A model generated the notes under the pieces. It made no database searches, was not told where the DNA came from, and saw nothing but the letters and a program-made list of their open reading frames with translations. From an uncultured Collinsella sp. (lineage in GTDB: Bacteria > Actinomycetota > Coriobacteriia > Coriobacteriales > Coriobacteriaceae), in contig CAUFRO010000013.1 of NCBI GenBank assembly GCA_959027945.1, forward strand, positions 1 to 52,867: a stretch of DNA of 52,867 nt, read 5' to 3'. This document shows, in pieces, positions 16,860 to 23,875 of this stretch. How positions within the stretch are numbered: position 1 is the first letter of the stretch; every line of letters begins with the position of its first letter. The position numbers were made by a program, and so were the translations under genes.

Positions 16860-18137
16860 TCAGATACCTCCCTTGAAGGTCTTTATGCCGGGTCGGTTCT
16901 CCCATTGCCTGATCGCGGACGCCAGGGAGTCGGGCATGTCGTCGTGCGCGGCGTTCTCGTTGTAGTCGAGCACCTGGTTCAGCGCCTCTGCGTCAAGCGG
17001 GTACTCGTCGCAGTCGAGGAACCGCACGTTCGCCCACTCGCTGCGAAGGTGCGTGCTGATCTTCAGGTACTTGTTCTCCTTCTCCTGGTATCCCACGCAC
17101 GGCCTGCCGCGCTTTAGGATGCCCTTGCGCAGATACCCCTTGTCGGCGTTCATCTCGCAGTGGATCGAGCCGATGCGCAGCGCCTTGCAAATCCCGATGA
17201 TCTCGTCCAGGCAGTCGTCCACGTGCTTGTGCCACATGCGGATGAGGCAGTACCAGATGCCGCCCCTGTTGCATATGGCCGTGAAGGCCGTGAAGTCAGC
17301 GCCCCCGTAGCTCGCGTCGATGTGGCCTATGCCGTCTCGCAGAAGCTCGGGCTCCTTGAAGAACTTGGCGTTGGTGAACATGGCGTCCTCGTCGGCGATG
17401 TGCTTCAGCTCGTAGTTGGCGGCGAACAGCGACGGCGACATGCTCGCCCGCACCTGCTCGATCTCCTCGCGGCTCATGAGGCCCGTCTGCCAGCAGTCCC
17501 AGCGGCGGATGTTCGGCATCAGCTGGAACGCGTCGTCCTTGTGCCACGGCGTGCCCGTGTTGAAGATGCGCCCGCCACGGTTTCGGATGTTCTGCAACTC
17601 CTGGTAGATCAGCTTGATGCGCTCGCGCTCCGCCGCCGACACGCGATCCTTCACGTTCACGATGTCGTCTGTGAACACGCGGTCTGCGTGCTTGCCGGTC
17701 AGCGATCCGCCGCATCCCAGGCCGAGCAGCTGGGGAGCGCCGGACACGCCCTGCTTGAGGTTGGTCGATACCGACGACTGCGTGGCTCTCGTAAGCTCAA
17801 GCTCCACGCCGTAGAGCATGCGCACGATGCCGCGGAAGTAGTCGGTTTGCAGCACGTTTGCCGTGGCCGCCATGACCTCCGCCACGTCATCGTCCGTCTT
17901 GCGCAGGAACATGGATCGCAGGCTGGGGAACAGCACGATGATGAACGCGAACGAGATGCCTAGGCACGTGGTCTTGAAGCTGCCACGGTGCGCCTGGATC
18001 GTTTCGTCGTCGGTGCCGAAAACCATGTCCTTGATCCACTCGTTGTGCAAAGACGTCAGCTTGTCGAATCCGAGGCGCACGGCGATGTCAACGGGGCAGT
18101 CGTACACCAGGTCGATAAGGTCAGCCCTTGTCGGCAT
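16860..18137 (-). CDS. terL: Terminase large subunit
   Basis: 425 residues. The ATPase part has a Walker A-like H-R-G-S-F-K-T-T (50-57) and Walker B-like R-V-F-T-D-D-I-V (153-160), followed by the coupling motif F-N-T-G-T-P-W (about 192-198). The nuclease part has G-H-I-D-A-S-Y-G-G (D274), E328 and a C-terminal H-D-D-M-P-D-S-L-A acidic motif. It packages DNA into the prohead through the portal encoded next. The start overlaps the gene before it by 17 bp. Confidence 0.93.
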   Translation of the reverse strand: MPTRADLIDLVYDCPVDIAVRLGFDKLTSLHNEWIKDMVFGTDDETIQAHRGSFKTTCLGISFAFIIVLFPSLRSMFLRKTDDDVAEVMAATANVLQTDYFRGIVRMLYGVELELTRATQSSVSTNLKQGVSGAPQLLGLGCGGSLTGKHADRVFTDDIVNVKDRVSAAERERIKLIYQELQNIRNRGGRIFNTGTPWHKDDAFQLMPNIRRWDCWQTGLMSREEIEQVRASMSPSLFAANYELKHIADEDAMFTNAKFFKEPELLRDGIGHIDASYGGADFTAFTAICNRGGIWYCLIRMWHKHVDDCLDEIIGICKALRIGSIHCEMNADKGYLRKGILKRGRPCVGYQEKENKYLKISTHLRSEWANVRFLDCDEYPLDAEALNQVLDYNENAAHDDMPDSLASAIRQWENRPGIKTFKGGI

Positions 18138-18534
18138 TGCGCTTCGCCTCGATGAGCTTGCCGATCTCGTCGCAAGCGGCCCCGATGTCGGCGGATACCT
18201 CGATTTGCTCCACGGGCTTCTCGCCTGCGGTGTCGCGCAGGAACTGGATGGCGGCTATATCGCCGCGCATCGCCTTCTTGGCGACCTTGAGGATCGAGAT
18301 CTCGGAAACCGTGAGCTTGCGGTCGGGGTAGTCCTCGAAGCTCAGGCCCTCCAAGTCATCCAGCTGCGCGTCCGTTCCCTCGAACGGCATGTGCAGCACG
18401 ATCTTGGCTATCTCCTGCATCTGCTTCTTCTCGCGGCGCTTCTTCGCAGCCGCCTTGCCGGCCTTCGATGCTGCGGCCTTGCGCTGCTCTGCGGTCTGAT
18501 CCCTCTTGGGTTTGATGAGGTTCTGGTCGTTCAC
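18121..18534 (-). CDS. Terminase small subunit candidate (second of two)
   Basis: 137 residues starting at GTG 18,532-18,534, ten bases after AGGA. The N-terminus is strongly basic (P-K-R-D-Q-T-A-E-Q-R-K-A-A-A-S-K-A-G-K-A-A-A-K-K-R-R-E-K-K); a helical acidic domain follows (L-T-V-S-E-I-S-I-L-K-V-A-K-K-A-M-R-G-D). Basic DNA-binding proteins of this length directly before TerL are usually small terminases. The preceding 79-residue gene is an alternative candidate, so which one is TerS is unresolved. Confidence 0.6.
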   Translation of the reverse strand: MNDQNLIKPKRDQTAEQRKAAASKAGKAAAKKRREKKQMQEIAKIVLHMPFEGTDAQLDDLEGLSFEDYPDRKLTVSEISILKVAKKAMRGDIAAIQFLRDTAGEKPVEQIEVSADIGAACDEIGKLIEAKRNADKG

Positions 18535-18539
18535 GGCGA

Positions 18540-18779
18540 TCAGTCCTCGAACGTGAGGCCCATGAAGGCCAGGCGCTTGTGAAGCTCGGCCAGCGCCCCG
18601 AAGTCGTTGGAGCCGTAGACGAGGGCGTGGACGATGGCCGTGTCCATGACGTACTGCCACTGGCGGTCGTCCCAATGGTCGCTGCAACGGTTTGAGCGCC
18701 ACGCCTCGAACCACTCGACGGTCTCCTTGGGCCAGTCTGTGTCCTCGGGCAGCGTCGGCTTGTCCTTCTTCGCGGCCAT
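18540..18779 (-). CDS. Small terminase-like protein
   Basis: 79 residues, MAAKKDKPTLPEDTDWPKET at the start. The pattern W-P-x-x-T-V-E-W-F-E-A-W-R-S-N...D-W/D-D-R-Q-W-Q-Y-V-M...L-A-E-L-H-K-R-L-A-F-M-G-L-T-F resembles the P27-type small terminases of actinobacterial phages. AGGAG precedes the ATG. It is followed after five bases by another TerS candidate. Confidence 0.6.
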   Translation of the reverse strand: MAAKKDKPTLPEDTDWPKETVEWFEAWRSNRCSDHWDDRQWQYVMDTAIVHALVYGSNDFGALAELHKRLAFMGLTFED

Positions 18780-18854
18780 TTCAGCTCCTCTCTATCGGTT
18801 GTCGTTTTCAGATGGAAAGGGCGCAACGGCTAGCGCTGCGCCCGGGTGCCCCCT

Positions 18855-18956
18855 CTAGTAGGAGGAGCGGCCAGAAGAGCTGCCACGGCTGCGGCTGAAC
18901 GCAGAGCGGACTCGGTTGGCGATGTTGCCTGCTGCGGCACGGATGCGACCGAACAT
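18855..18956 (-). CDS. Very small basic Ser/Arg-rich protein
   Basis: 33 residues (M-F-G-R-I-R-A-A-A-G-N-I-A-N-R-V-R-S-A-F-S-R-S-R-G). It has an excellent ribosome site, GAGGAGG, six bases before the ATG. The first 20 residues could form a basic amphipathic helix; the tail is Ser/Gly/Arg. It is the first gene after the terminator at 18,983-19,008. No family is recognised. The strong ribosome site is the main support. Confidence 0.6.
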   Translation of the reverse strand: MFGRIRAAAGNIANRVRSAFSRSRGSSSGRSSY

Positions 18957-18982
18957 GCCTGCCTCCTCTCGTTTTCGGGAAC

Positions 18983-19008
18983 AAAAAAGGCGACCCGTAG
19001 GTCGCCTT
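18983..19008 (-). terminator. Rho-independent terminator
   Basis: Perfect 9-bp stem AAGGCGACC / GGTCGCCTT with a 4-base loop. On the minus strand it is followed by TTTTTTGTT. It ends the XRE, PP-loop and 192-residue gene operon and separates it from the terminase block. Confidence 0.85.
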
Positions 19009-19035
19009 AGATTCTCCTATGCGCGTGAGATTGGC

Positions 19036-19614
19036 CTATTCGCCCATGGCTCCAAGGATCTTCGAGCCGTCCATGTACAGGTCGCCGTACTTGGCAAGCG
19101 CGTACTCCCTGATGAAGCTCTCAAGGTCGTCTGAATCGCGGAACACGCACACAACGTGGTAGACGCTGCTCCAAACGTTCTCGTAGTAGGGCTTCACCTC
19201 AATCGCCTGGAAAGCCTTGAGGATTGCGTTCGCCTCGGCGAAGCTGTCGGCTTCGAGGTCACCCGTGGGCTCGATCCCGGCAAGCGGGTTCGGCACGGGC
19301 GTGCCCTTCTGCTCCTTGGGCTTGAACTGCCGCTTGTTCTGCAAGCCGATTCGCTCGGTGAACACGGGGCGGATGACGTCGCCGTAAGTCCAGCCGTCCT
19401 CGTCGGCCTTTACCAGGTCGGCGAACTTGTCCCTATCGGCCTGGTCGTGGAAGCAGAAGCAGATCCAGAAGCCGGAATCGACGGCCATCTGGAAGCGCTT
19501 CTCCTCGCGCTTCTCGCGGTCTCGGTACTCCTTCTGGTGATCGGTGAGCTGCGCTGCCTCAACGGCCTTCTTCTCGGCCTTCGCCTCCTGCGGCTTCTCG
19601 AACTTAAAGCCCAT
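19036..19614 (-). CDS. Conserved phage protein of unknown function
   Basis: 192 residues. The N-terminal 45 residues are charged and helical (K-F-E-K-P-Q-E-A-K-A-E-K-K-A). A segment D-S-G-F-W-I-C-F-C-F-H-D-Q-A-D-R-D-K-F (about 46-65) and a C-terminal K-Y-G-D-L-Y-M-D-G-S-K-I resemble halves of a small 'FWxxxCF...YxDG' protein seen in actinobacterial phages. A Pro-rich region lies between them. It overlaps the PP-loop gene by 11 bp and is the last gene before a terminator. The function is unknown. Confidence 0.65.
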   Translation of the reverse strand: MGFKFEKPQEAKAEKKAVEAAQLTDHQKEYRDREKREEKRFQMAVDSGFWICFCFHDQADRDKFADLVKADEDGWTYGDVIRPVFTERIGLQNKRQFKPKEQKGTPVPNPLAGIEPTGDLEADSFAEANAILKAFQAIEVKPYYENVWSSVYHVVCVFRDSDDLESFIREYALAKYGDLYMDGSKILGAMGE

Positions 19615-20314
19615 AGTGCGCCCACCTCTTCTCGTCGGCCTCGATGAACGGGTACCACTGCTTGACCACCTCGAAGTCCTTCGGGCGCTTCTCGCGCAGC
19701 GGCTTCATGAATCGCATGTCCAAGCCGTCGAAGCTTCGCCCGAACAACTCGTAATCAGGCGGCAGGCCGATTCCGCGCCTATCGATCGCCGCCATCACTT
19801 CAGATTTCGTCCAGTCGGCAACCACCGACGCCTTGCGCGTGGTGAGCTTCATGAGGCCGTGCTTGGTGAGGCTCGCGCGGCGGTAGGGGTTGTCGCAGGC
19901 GCGAACGCCGTCGCAGAACCACGTGTCCTCTGGAAGCCCGAGGTCTTCCAGGATGAACGGGCGCATGTCGTCGTATCCGAACACGGGCATGTTCGCCGCT
20001 TCGATCACGTCGCAATGCTCGGGGCTTTGGAACACGCAGTTGTTGAGCGTCCTCGACCACCTGGGATGCGGGTACTGGTGGATCTTCACGCCGAAAACGC
20101 CCTCGATCGTCTTCACGTTGTGCTCGACCATCGGAAGGCCGGGGATGGACCAGTAGTAGATGGGCACTACCTCGATACCCTCGTCCTCAAGCGCGATCCA
20201 CGCGGCCAGCGAGTCCTTGCCAAGCGAGCAGGACAGCACGACGGGCCGTCCCTCCTCCTTGAGCTTGCGCCTAACCTCGGCGCTGGTCGGCTGGCCCTTG
20301 ATTATCGTCGGCAT
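19604..20314 (-). CDS. PAPS reductase-family PP-loop protein
   Basis: 236 residues from ATG at 20,312-20,314; GAGGAG sits five bases upstream, so the earlier in-frame GTG is not used. The PP-loop S-C-S-L-G-K-D-S-L-A-A-W (residues about 28-39) is the ATP pyrophosphatase motif of the PAPS reductase/DndC/IbrA superfamily. Further marks are the Y-Y-W-S-I-P-G-L-P strand and Cys residues in N-N-C-V-F and D-N-P-Y-R-R. Phage members of this family are often found near terminase genes with unknown substrates. It is co-directional and overlapping with an XRE gene. Confidence 0.82.
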   Translation of the reverse strand: MPTIIKGQPTSAEVRRKLKEEGRPVVLSCSLGKDSLAAWIALEDEGIEVVPIYYWSIPGLPMVEHNVKTIEGVFGVKIHQYPHPRWSRTLNNCVFQSPEHCDVIEAANMPVFGYDDMRPFILEDLGLPEDTWFCDGVRACDNPYRRASLTKHGLMKLTTRKASVVADWTKSEVMAAIDRRGIGLPPDYELFGRSFDGLDMRFMKPLREKRPKDFEVVKQWYPFIEADEKRWAHYGL

Positions 20315-20537
20315 CGTCACTCCTCTCGGTTATCTCTATCGGCTCTCCCGAGCCGTCGAGCACGAGCTTAAAGCCCATGTGAGAAGCCATCTCGGCCAGG
20401 CCGGACGCCCCGATGTCGGAGCCTTGCTTGAGCGTGTTCCCGATATAGTTGCGGCTCTTGCCCATCGCCTTGGAAAGCGCGTACATGCTCATGCCCGACC
20501 GGTCGAGCATTTCCCTAAGCGCCTCTGTTGGTGTCAT
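20271..20537 (-). CDS. XRE-family regulator
   Basis: 88 residues. Residues about 5-40 form a helix-turn-helix (A-L-R-E-M-L-D-R-S-G-M-S-M-Y-A-L-S-K-A-M-G-K-S-R-N-Y-I). The C-terminus is acidic. It heads the PP-loop operon and overlaps its second gene by 44 bp. The divergent region before it holds repeated near-palindromic sites (20,577-20,678) that are the likely targets of this protein or of another XRE protein. Confidence 0.8.
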   Translation of the reverse strand: MTPTEALREMLDRSGMSMYALSKAMGKSRNYIGNTLKQGSDIGASGLAEMASHMGFKLVLDGSGEPIEITERSDDADDNQGPADQRRG

Positions 20538-20576
20538 TCGCCCTCCCTTCAGATCTGATCACTATTGCACTTGATT

Positions 20577-20678
20577 CTAGCACATTAGCTAAAGTGCTAG
20601 CCCATTTATTATTGTGTGCATATTGTGTAGCCCATTAGCTATTGTGCAATTGTCACACTAGCCCATTAGCTATTGTGC
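20577..20678. promoter_or_regulatory. Divergent control region with repeated operator-like sites
   Basis: Three 18-bp sites fit GC(A/C)CATTAGCTAWWGTGC: 20,580-20,597, 20,630-20,647 and 20,661-20,678. A degraded fourth is at 20,600-20,617. The first lies in a 24-bp near palindrome (CTAGCAC, 10 bp, GTGCTAG). The last two are in exact 20-bp direct repeats, TAGCCCATTAGCTATTGTGC, 31 bp apart. They lie between the XRE operon (leftward) and the accessory cassette (rightward), so a shared regulator is likely. Promoter boxes are not clear enough to call. Confidence 0.7.
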
Positions 20679-20759
20679 CATACTATCAAGTGTCAGCAGG
20701 GGCCACAGAGGCCACCAGGAAGCCGACAGGCACCCATAAAACCGAAGAGAGGAAAGCAG

Positions 20760-21293
20760 ATGACAGAGCAAGAGAGCTTGGATCTGATGGTGAGTGGTCA
20801 GCCGGTAAGCAACCACACGATCTTGGCAATTGTAGAGGGCATGAGAGCACGAGGCTACTTCAGGAAAGGCCCCCAGGGCCGAAAGGATGGCCTAGAGCTT
20901 GCAACGGCCCTGAAGCTTGTCAACGAGTACATGGCCTACCCAGATTTAGGCAGGTACACAGTGGAGGCCACGAAGCACAGGCCAATACAGGAGATTCCCA
21001 GGACCGATTACGAGCCAGTGGAGATCATGAGGGCCTGCGATAACTGGCTGGCCCAGATCACCGAGGCATTCAAGACCGACAGCGACGAGGAAGCCATTAT
21101 CTACATGGTGAAGGATCTGCGAAAGCAGGTCATAGCCGATGGCATCGAGTCAGGGGCCTTGAAGGTCAGGAAGTACTTCGGGAAGCACGGCTTCTACTAC
21201 CTGGACGATCAGGGCAAGTGGCAAAGCGCCAAGAACGTCGATTGGAACATCGGCGAGATCAACCCCATCAGGCCGGCAGAGCAAGCAGCCTAA
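20760..21293 (+). CDS. First gene of the accessory cassette, unknown function
   Basis: 177 residues from ATG 20,760-20,762, with GAGAGGAA seven to ten bases upstream. It is mostly alpha-helical and soluble. The first part (L-D-L-M-V-S-G-Q-P-V-S-N-H-T-I-L-A-I-V-E-G-M) looks like a small winged-helix-like start, and the end has G-K-H-G-F-Y-Y-L-D-D-Q-G-K-W. Arginine is often AGG, unlike the CGC-rich late genes. No family is recognised. Position suggests it is the first gene expressed from the control region. Confidence 0.65.
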   Translation: MTEQESLDLMVSGQPVSNHTILAIVEGMRARGYFRKGPQGRKDGLELATALKLVNEYMAYPDLGRYTVEATKHRPIQEIPRTDYEPVEIMRACDNWLAQITEAFKTDSDEEAIIYMVKDLRKQVIADGIESGALKVRKYFGKHGFYYLDDQGKWQSAKNVDWNIGEINPIRPAEQAA

Positions 21294-21297
21294 AGGA

Positions 21298-21318
21298 GAG
21301 GCCCCGAAAAGGGGCCTC
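21298..21318 (+). other. GC-rich intercistronic hairpin
   Basis: Stem GAGGCCCC / GGGGCCTC with loop GAAAA, five bases after the stop codon. No T tract follows, so it is probably a transcript-stabilising, processing or protein-binding hairpin rather than a terminator. Similar hairpins follow the next two genes. Confidence 0.6.
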
Positions 21319-21344
21319 AACCAACACACACAGGAGATCATACC

Positions 21345-21680
21345 ATGCAGAAGCTACTCACGAAAGAGATACAGAAGAAGCTCCCGCCACTCTACTCGCA
21401 GGACGGCAAGAAGGCCGAGACCGTGGTATACGGCCACTGGTTCAGCTGCCTCAACGGCTGGGATTTCTACGCCACCGAGTACGACGAGGAGAGCGGGGAC
21501 ATGTTCGGGTTCGTCTTCGGGGCATTCCCGGAGATGGGCTACTTCAACCTGGCAGAGCTTGAGGAGATCAACCGGAAGTACGGGATGAACTTCTTCGAGC
21601 GCGACGCCTATTTCAAGCCGGCGAAGGTAACCGAGATCCCGAGGATAGCCGATCAGTTCGGCCACCTCTGGGAGAAGTAA
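21345..21680 (+). CDS. DUF2958 domain protein
   Basis: 111 residues. The pattern L-L-T-K-E-I-Q-K-K-L-P-P-L-Y-S-Q-D-G, then V-V-Y-G-H-W-F-S, W-D-F-Y-A-T-E-Y-D and F-G-F-V-F-G...E-M-G-Y-F-N-L-A-E-L-E-E-I matches DUF2958, found on plasmids, integrative elements and phages, often near ArdC- or DUF-type anti-restriction genes. The biochemical role is not known. CAGGAG lies nine bases before the ATG. Confidence 0.85.
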   Translation: MQKLLTKEIQKKLPPLYSQDGKKAETVVYGHWFSCLNGWDFYATEYDEESGDMFGFVFGAFPEMGYFNLAELEEINRKYGMNFFERDAYFKPAKVTEIPRIADQFGHLWEK

Positions 21681-21692
21681 CGCAACACGAGA

Positions 21693-21714
21693 GGGAGGGG
21701 CTGCGGCCCCTCCC
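21693..21714 (+). other. GC-rich intercistronic hairpin
   Basis: Perfect 9-bp stem GGGAGGGGC / GCCCCTCCC with a 4-base loop, 12 bases after the stop of the DUF2958 gene. There is no T tract. Second of three such hairpins in the cassette. Confidence 0.65.
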
Positions 21715-21729
21715 GGATGGGAGGCATAC

Positions 21730-22383
21730 ATGGACAGGCAGAGGATCATCGAGAAGATCAAGAAGCTTCGCGAGCACAGCGTGGAGAACGGCTGCAACGA
21801 GGCCGAGGCGATTCAGTTCGCCCTCAAGGCCCAGCGCCTGATCGCGGACAACGACGTGGAGGAGTGGGAGCTTGCCGACGAGGTGAAGAAAGTGACCGAG
21901 ACCACCACGGCGCGAACCGCGAAAGCCTGGGCGCCGAGCCTCGCATCGGTGATTGCCGACAACTTCCGGTGCAGGGTGTACCAGCGCAGGGTGACCGATC
22001 GCAAGTACGAGTACGTGTTCGTCGGATGGAAGGCCGACAGCGAGGCCGCCGAGATCGTCTACCAGAACCTGCTTGAGGTGGGCGACAGGCTGGCGCACGA
22101 GTACGAGGACTTCGCCTACACCGATCCCAACGCCTACTCTAACTTCATCGTCGGGTTCGTGGACGGTGTGAAGGGCGAGCTTGAGAAGCAGAGCTTCGAG
22201 CTGATGATCGTCTGCCCGTCAGAGGTGAGTGACTACTTCGAGAGCCTGGACCTTGGCAAATCCACGAGGCGAGGCCCGAGGGCTACCAACAGGGACAGCA
22301 TCAGCAGGGGCCAGGCAGCGGGGCGCGACGCGGTGCGCAGCCGCCGCATGGATGCCCCGAGGGCAGAGCTTCTCACAGCCTAG
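21730..22383 (+). CDS. DUF2786 domain protein
   Basis: 217 residues. Residues 1-45 (I-I-E-K-I-K-K-L-R-E-H-S...E-A-E-A-I-Q-F-A-L-K-A-Q-R-L-I-A-D-N) match DUF2786, a helical domain on phage and plasmid proteins. The middle has an R-C-R-V-Y-Q-R-R-V-T-D-R-K-Y-E-Y-V-F-V-G core and Y-S-N-F-I-V-G-F-V-D-G-V as in the C-terminal DUF7168-like partner domain. The tail is basic. The role is unknown; it often sits with DUF2958 genes. GGGAGG precedes the ATG. Confidence 0.8.
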   Translation: MDRQRIIEKIKKLREHSVENGCNEAEAIQFALKAQRLIADNDVEEWELADEVKKVTETTTARTAKAWAPSLASVIADNFRCRVYQRRVTDRKYEYVFVGWKADSEAAEIVYQNLLEVGDRLAHEYEDFAYTDPNAYSNFIVGFVDGVKGELEKQSFELMIVCPSEVSDYFESLDLGKSTRRGPRATNRDSISRGQAAGRDAVRSRRMDAPRAELLTA

Positions 22384-22393
22384 CAGGTGGGCA

Positions 22394-22422
22394 CAGGGGC
22401 AGGGCATAGGGCCTTGCCCCTG
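22394..22422 (+). other. GC-rich intercistronic hairpin
   Basis: A 12-bp stem (CAGGGGCAGGGC / GCCTTGCCCCTG, one G-T pair) with a 5-base loop, 11 bases after the stop of the DUF2786 gene and without a T tract. Third in the set. Confidence 0.65.
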
Positions 22423-22479
22423 ATCCATCAATCAGGGCACTAGACCATAAGGCGCGATCGCATAAGGAGGCATTAACCC

Positions 22480-22803
22480 ATGGTCAAGCAGGGCGACATA
22501 TTCACGAGGGATGGCCTTTTCTACCAGGTAACCAGGGCTACAGCGAAAACAGCCACGATCAAGCCCATAAGGGCCGAGTTCGTGGGCCACGCAGACCCCT
22601 GGGGATGGGAAAGGGAGTACAGGCCGGTACCTGGCGAATTCATCGACGACGACCCGATCATGGGCAGGAAGGCCAGCGCCGAGGGGAAGCGCCTCAAGAT
22701 CCACGACTACAGCGCGGCGAAGAACATGCCGACCCTCGTTCTCGGGGGCGAGAACCTCTACCTATGGGACGGCGAACCCAGCATTTTCGACACCTACGAC
22801 TAA
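22480..22803 (+). CDS. Hypothetical accessory protein
   Basis: 107 residues. The N-terminus (M-V-K-Q-G-D-I-F-T-R-D-G-L-F-Y-Q-V-T-R-A-T) is a predicted beta-hairpin; E-F-V-G-H-A-D-P-W-G-W-E-R-E follows. It is soluble, with no membrane segment and no known motif. AAGGAGG lies nine bases upstream. Codon use has many AGG arginines. Unrecognised. Confidence 0.65.
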   Translation: MVKQGDIFTRDGLFYQVTRATAKTATIKPIRAEFVGHADPWGWEREYRPVPGEFIDDDPIMGRKASAEGKRLKIHDYSAAKNMPTLVLGGENLYLWDGEPSIFDTYD

Positions 22804-22813
22804 GGAGGGCGCA

Positions 22814-23035
22814 ATGCGCAACTCAAGGAGATACACCTGCACCATAAGATACAGCGGCGGCTTCGACGGAGGCTGCGGCGGCATCTACGAGAGGGAGCAC
22901 AGCTACTACTCGACGCACAGGGCGGGCAGCAAAGCGAATGAGGAGGACGCCATAACCGCATGGCGTAGGCGGAACGGCTGCACAGGTTGGTGCGAGGTCG
23001 TGCCGGGGACTGCGAGAATCAACGAGGAGGGCTAG
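22814..23035 (+). CDS. Small Cys/Gly-rich hypothetical protein
   Basis: 73 residues with four Cys (R-Y-T-C-T; D-G-G-C-G-G; G-C-T-G-W-C), Tyr-rich at the start. It may bind a metal or fold through disulfides. It begins 10 bases after the previous stop; AAGGAGG lies six bases before the ATG. A conserved A-W-R-R-R-N-G-C stretch looks like a DNA- or RNA-contacting helix. Unrecognised. Confidence 0.6.
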   Translation: MRNSRRYTCTIRYSGGFDGGCGGIYEREHSYYSTHRAGSKANEEDAITAWRRRNGCTGWCEVVPGTARINEEG

Positions 23036-23037
23036 CG

Positions 23038-23163
23038 ATGGAAGCACGAGAGCCGAAACAGTGGGCCGAGATCCTGAAGATTTTGAAGGAGGCCCGAGAG
23101 GATCTAGAGAAGGCCATAGAGGCAGAGAGGCCCATAGCCGAGAGGATCACATGCAGGCGATAG
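23038..23163 (+). CDS. Small charged helical protein, last gene of the cassette
   Basis: 41 residues (M-E-A-R-E-P-K-Q-W-A-E-I-L-K-I-L-K-E-A-R-E-D-L-E-K-A-I-E-A-E). The first 30 can form one amphipathic helix. GAGGAGG sits eight bases before the ATG and the stop lies just before a strong terminator. Too small to classify. Confidence 0.6.
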   Translation: MEAREPKQWAEILKILKEAREDLEKAIEAERPIAERITCRR

Positions 23164-23166
23164 CAG

Positions 23167-23200
23167 AAAGGCCCCGGGGATTGAAGCCCCGAGGCCTTTT
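23167..23200 (+). terminator. Terminator of the accessory cassette, probably bidirectional
   Basis: Stem of 13 positions with one mismatch (AAAGGCCCCGGGG / CCCCGAGGCCTTT), loop ATTGAAG, then TTTTGTTG. It also ends leftward early transcription, whose last gene stops at 23,208; on that strand the hairpin is followed by TTTCT. Confidence 0.85.
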
Positions 23201-23207
23201 GTTGTGG

Positions 23208-23336
23208 CTAGCAAAGCCCCCATATAGACATGATCCACCTAAGCAGCAGCGACACGAGGCCGACGAACAGCAGCAGGCAGGCACATATAGAGCCTACTAG
23301 CACGATCCAGGCAATGAGCTTCTGGGCACGCGTCAT
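23208..23336 (-). CDS. Small single-pass membrane protein, last early gene
   Basis: 42 residues (M-T-R-A-Q-K-L-I-A-W-I-V-L-V-G-S-I-C-A-C-L-L-L-F-V-G-L-V-S-L-L-L-R). It has a basic start and one strong hydrophobic helix at about 8-32. The ATG overlaps the stop of the MazG-like gene (TAATG) and GGGAGG lies ten bases upstream. The function is unknown; the position at the end of the early operon and the membrane helix recall small superinfection or morphogenesis proteins. Confidence 0.6.
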   Translation of the reverse strand: MTRAQKLIAWIVLVGSICACLLLFVGLVSLLLRWIMSIWGLC

Positions 23337-23875
23337 TATTCGGCACCTCCCATGGCCTTGCACCTTTTCATAAGGTGCTCGCACTTCATGCGCTCAGCGG
23401 CGGCATGATGAACGTTTGTCATGTCCTGCCCAATCACCTGATCGCAGTACTCGATCGGCGGCATCATGCTATCGTGCTCAATCGCCTCCCACGAGTCGCT
23501 GATCTTCTGCCGCACCTCGATGGGCACGAAAACGAAGCGCTTGCACTTCTCGCGCGTGCGCTGGTTCACCCGATCGACCATGCCGGTTATGCGCCCACGC
23601 TTGCGGTTGCGATCCTCGCAGTCCCACAGGGCAAGGCGCAGGTCGTCGCACCCGACCGCAGCGGCCATGTTGCAGCATTCCTGGATCACGTCGCACAGCT
23701 CGCCGATAAGATCGTCGGCATCGACACCGCAGACCTTCTCGCGCTTCTGCCAAGCGCCGAAGACCTCCGCAGCCTCTTCCAAGACCTTCATGGCCTGGGC
23801 CTTGCTACATTCCACGTTGTCGAACACGGCCACGCTGCCAAGCTCAACCGTGTTCTGGTAGGTATCGTCAAACAT
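23336..23875 (-). CDS. MazG-like nucleotide pyrophosphohydrolase-type protein
   Basis: 179 residues. Residues about 25-75 read K-V-L-E-E-A-A-E-V-F-G-A-W...D-L-I-G-E-L-C-D-V-I-Q-E-C-C-N-M, matching the E-E-x-x-E...E-x-x-D metal-binding helices of MazG/dUTPase-type NTP pyrophosphatases. The C-terminal part is unlike MazG and is Cys/Met-rich. Phage enzymes of this type may change the nucleotide pool or the host stringent response. TTGGAGG precedes the ATG. Confidence 0.72.
   Translation of the reverse strand: MFDDTYQNTVELGSVAVFDNVECSKAQAMKVLEEAAEVFGAWQKREKVCGVDADDLIGELCDVIQECCNMAAAVGCDDLRLALWDCEDRNRKRGRITGMVDRVNQRTREKCKRFVFVPIEVRQKISDSWEAIEHDSMMPPIEYCDQVIGQDMTNVHHAAAERMKCEHLMKRCKAMGGAE

Noticed and set aside
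20640..20700. Rightward promoter for the accessory cassette (TTGTCA at 20,650 and TACTAT at 20,681)
   Set aside because: The spacing is 25 bases, too long for a normal promoter; no alternative -35 fits well.
23061..23300. 79-residue rightward frame across the cassette terminator
   Set aside because: It overlaps the well-supported 41-residue gene and runs through a strong terminator hairpin.
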